This document shows, piece by piece, positions 61,201 through 64,000 of a DNA stretch of 64,000 nt. The stretch is from Membranipora membranacea (lineage: Eukaryota > Bryozoa > Gymnolaemata > Cheilostomatida > Membraniporidae), in the NCBI GenBank assembly GCA_914767715.1, contig OU612071.1, positions 5,332,001-5,396,000 on the forward strand, in the 5' to 3' direction. Position 1 is the first letter of the stretch. The number at the start of each line of letters is the position of its first letter. Below the pieces are notes generated by a model that made no database searches, was not told the origin of the DNA, and saw nothing but the letters and a program-made list of their open reading frames with translations. The position numbers were made by a program, and so were the translations under genes.

Positions 61201-63795
61201 TGTCTTTCTCTAACTCCTCCTGCATTCTCTTCCTTGCTGCCAGCTTAGCTGCCAGTTTGTCCTGGAACAAATATATACAATCATGAACATAAGACTTTTT
61301 ACAATCAGATATTATAGAGTTGGAGTAAAGATCATTTGTTTAACAAAACCATACTTATGACATCATCACTTTCACACACTAACTGATGTCATCATAAAGA
61401 AAGTATTTAATGATTGTTACTCTTTTATGAGATCCAATCTATGACATCATCGCTTTCACTCAACAGTTGATGACATCACACAACATCTGTCCCTCTTGAT
61501 GACATCACTACGTACCCTCTGAGAGCTGAGTTGACTGTTGGTCTTTCTCTCTAGTTCTCTCACATCAGCCTTATGCTCAGAGAGTATTCTGTCTCTCTCT
61601 GTCAGATCTGAGTCTGATACTCTCTTCTTAACCTCCTTCTCCTCAAACTCATACAACTTTTTCTGTTGAAATCAGAGTAAATTTTGGGTAAGATCATTGC
61701 AAAGTAACGAAAGGTTTATCATGCTTGGTAACTAAAAAAATTACAATTACGACATTGATACAATTCTAAACAGGTGAAAGAATCTTAATACTTAAGATGA
61801 GTTAAATTTATTCATTGGAGGAAAAGTTTGTCATATAGTGACTTTATATATACCGATTCCTCAGCTTACCAAAATTGAGTGACAGCTTTCAGCTGAACTC
61901 TTCCTTACAATTAATCTTTTGGAGTAAATTAATTCATCAGCTTCTGGCCGTTATACCTTAATATCACAGGGAATACTTATTCACACCAACCTTATCATGT
62001 TCTCTGACAGCAGCGAGCAGAGCAAGCTCCGCCTCCTTCTGATCAGCTGACTCCTGTAGGTCGACAGCGCTCACTAAGTCAGCGTTCTCTGATTCGCTGA
62101 GTGATTTATCAGCTGCCATACCTCCAGCTCGCTTCTTAGCTCTTCTGGACAGCAGACGGGCCTGTGAATCAGAGAAAAATTCAACCATGTACAACATAAA
62201 CAACTTTGATGCGTTCAAATAAGAAACTAGTATTACAGAATATATAGATGTTTATTTCTAATGATAGCTTCCATTGCAGCTTCACTTAGAACAGACTCTA
62301 ATAAAATTCAACCACAGAATCAAAGGTTTAAAGGACAACCAAGGTTTCGCAGCAATGCATTAATGGGTAGCAAATAATGTGCTGGGCAGCATCAGCTTTG
62401 TGCATTACGCGATGCAAAACTCAAAGTAGTTGCTGACTCTAAGCTGGGTAACACATCAGTTAAGGGGAGGTTCCAAGACTTTGCTGTAATAATTATAGAG
62501 TGCAGGCTAAATAATAACAGGAACAGGAAACTGCTATGTGGTATTCTCTTTTAGCTGAGTTTGAGTACCTGATGGAAGAAATGTTTCACAAGAATTCTGG
62601 CTGAATAATCATCCGAATTATATTTTGTCTTGTCCCCCATGCAGAAGGTACAATCTGCTATTAATCAATGGCCATCAATGAGAAGTTGTTTGAAACCTTG
62701 GTTGCCCTTTAAGGTGATGGGCAATGATTTTGAAACGAAAGCCCTCTAACTTACTGGGGTGATTTATTGAAAACTTTGACAGCAGGATTATATTTATTGC
62801 AGTTATTTTTGAATCACTTTTTGTGCTCTGCACGTTGTTTCTATATGTGTTGTTTATATGTATCTGAGCATTTCATCGGGGAATAAAAATCTGCTGTCCA
62901 AACCAAGATGTGCACAATTTTCAATCAAACAAACTAAGAATATACCTTGAGATTGTCTGCTCTCTTCTTAGCCTCAGCAGCCTTGTCCTGTTCAGCCTTG
63001 ACTACCTCGCCTGCAGCGTCCTCCCCGATATTCAGTCTCAGTTTCCTCAGCCTCTCAGCTACATCTTCGTTATAATGCTGATCTAAGGCTCTTTCATCCT
63101 CAGCGGCCAGTCGGTCCTGAGTCTCAGCTAACATCTTTTGCTGTTGAACAGATAAATTAATATGAATTAGCAAGCAAATTTAGAAAGTTTTCCTTGAGAA
63201 ACAATTGTATATTATTTAGCATTCCATTTCTTCTTGCTAGAACTACGCTTTCAGCTCCCTTGCTTGGTCAGAGTGAGGTGATGAAGAAATCGTAATAAAA
63301 AGTTTAGTTAAGTAATATCACAATTATAAACATCCATTGAAACGAAGCTAGGAAACAAAAACAAGTTGGGGAAGTGTAATGTAATGTAATGATTCAGAAA
63401 TATCACAGTTCGTGTTGATCAATATTTTATGACATTTTTATACTAATAATCAAAAGCCTAATTTCAAGTTAGTTTACAAACAGTTGGATATTGTCCATAG
63501 ACAGTTTTGGAGCCTCTGTTCAAGATGAGCCAATTTCAGCTCCTTTTTCCTAAGCTGTGTGTGATAAAGAGTACCCAAACGGCGAGAGGACAGCTCCGAA
63601 CGGAGGCTTGAGTTCGAGCTTAACAAACTGTCTATTAATTTATGACGAACCTGTTGCAGAGCGAGTAGTTTCATATCCTTGTCTAACTCATCGAAGGCAG
63701 GTATAACTATGTGAGGTACAGCGTCAGCTCCGACTCCGAGCTTGTTAGCTTCAGCTATATGAGCCTTCTGTAAGTCCTTCTTCTGTTTACGACGC
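49260..63795 (-). CDS. large coiled-coil protein, last 25 exons (5' partial)
   Basis: Exons: 63651-63795, 62946-63140, 61991-62161, 61516-61662, 61160-61261, 60187-60293, 59699-59819, 59072-59242, 58556-58711, 57216-57335, 56782-56934, 56272-56397, 55751-55953, 55346-55460, 54911-55012, 53735-53907, 53240-53379, 52768-52887, 52229-52343, 51745-51855, 51315-51480, 50784-50975, 50252-50421, 49814-49943, 49260-49421. All phases agree, giving about 1203 residues to the TAG stop. The first 16 exons (about 770 aa) are charged heptad-type sequence rich in E, K, A, Q and L, so a long intracellular coiled coil. Then comes a serine/threonine-rich linker (53240-53379), a region of mixed composition without heptads (50784-52887) that looks globular, and a final short coiled coil (49260-49943). 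No signal peptide or membrane helix is seen in this part. I do not recognise the family. A cytoskeletal, ciliary or scaffold role would be a guess. Confidence 0.88.
50784..52887 (-). other. globular C-terminal region of the coiled-coil protein
   Basis: Five consecutive exons code about 235 residues with aromatic and hydrophobic spacing of a folded domain, for example Y-S-V-P-Y-I-D-V-K-D-A-Q-W, Q-F-V-I-Y-R-F-G-V-F-V and F-I-L-V-I-V-H-C-L-S-H-I-A. It differs sharply from the flanking coiled coil and is the part most likely to reveal the family in a profile search. Confidence 0.65.
52545..52612 (-). repeat. tRNA-like fragment in an intron
   Basis: The minus strand shows GATGGTTAGCGAGC (A-box-like) and GGGTTCAAGTCTC (B-box-like) about 40 bases apart. 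It lies within an intron of the coiled-coil gene. Probably a SINE head. Confidence 0.4.
59455..59555. repeat. degenerate ATCA/TGAT simple repeat
   Basis: Dense AATCAATC and TTGATCA words in an intron of the coiled-coil gene. A similar short run lies at 35695-35730. Confidence 0.7.
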
Positions 63796-64000
63796 CTACA
63801 AAAATGTGAAAAGAAACCTATTCATTTGCGTAAACATGGAGTTTAGGTTTCAGATATAATTAGTATAGTTTGAATTTTTATCAAAAAACTGTAAGCTTGG
63901 GTGTTCATGGTTAATTTTATCTGAAATAAAGGTCATAAATGGATACATTGATAGCCAATGTTTGGCCATAGATTTATGATATTACTATAGATGGGGAGAG

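Overview
This is a piece of an animal (metazoan) nuclear genome. Coding sequence is split into many short exons with GT-AG introns. The recognisable domains are animal ones: CUB, NHL beta-propeller, a PAN-like cysteine pattern, THAP, and single-pass membrane receptors with tyrosine-bearing tails. Dead non-LTR retrotransposons, foldback elements, minisatellites and AT-rich intergenic DNA fill much of the rest. A marine or early-branching invertebrate fits, but I cannot name the species. No bacterial, viral or organellar gene block was seen.

Left part (1-9.2 kb): a minus-strand THAP zinc-finger exon (1040-1232), then a complete six-exon plus-strand gene (2322-9065). I read this gene as a 1029-residue type II membrane protein: short tyrosine-containing cytoplasmic head, one membrane helix, a 730-residue stalk encoded by one exon with about 37 N-glycosylation sequons, and a C-terminal CUB domain. 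10.0-18.3 kb: a repeat-rich block that holds a broken transposase-like gene with a D-G-C-x-G-K-N-K-N motif (DUF7869-like). Possible terminal inverted repeats lie at about 10.01 and 18.27 kb.

Middle (21.1-34.8 kb): a tandem, truncated copy of the first two receptor exons. It has lost its ATG, and a 9-bp repeat has grown inside its membrane helix. It is followed by exons of a type I membrane protein with an ITIM-like tail, whose last exon also exists as an inverted copy 300-400 bp away. Next come a minus-strand secreted PAN-like gene (exons at 29958-29420), a non-LTR retrotransposon fragment whose insertion can be dated against an empty paralogous site, tRNA-derived SINE-like pieces, and a decayed reverse transcriptase relic.

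Right-middle (34.9-43.7 kb): a complete minus-strand, ten-exon gene for a 706-residue type I receptor (signal peptide, NHL propeller, CUB, membrane helix, acidic and basic tail). A broken partial duplicate of its last two exons lies just downstream. 46.5-47.6 kb is a nest of very long inverted repeats, including one that is perfect over 90 bp and one over 48 bp. A 17-bp minisatellite follows.

Right end (49.3-64 kb): the last 25 exons (about 1203 residues, 5' end outside the window) of a large minus-strand coiled-coil protein with a conserved-looking globular C-terminal part. I do not recognise its family. Taken together, 2-44 kb looks like a fast-evolving cluster of cell-surface receptors with tandem duplicates, decayed copies and SH2-type tyrosine motifs. 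An immune or self-recognition role is an inference, not shown by the sequence. Exon boundaries were derived by hand from splice signals and reading-phase agreement.
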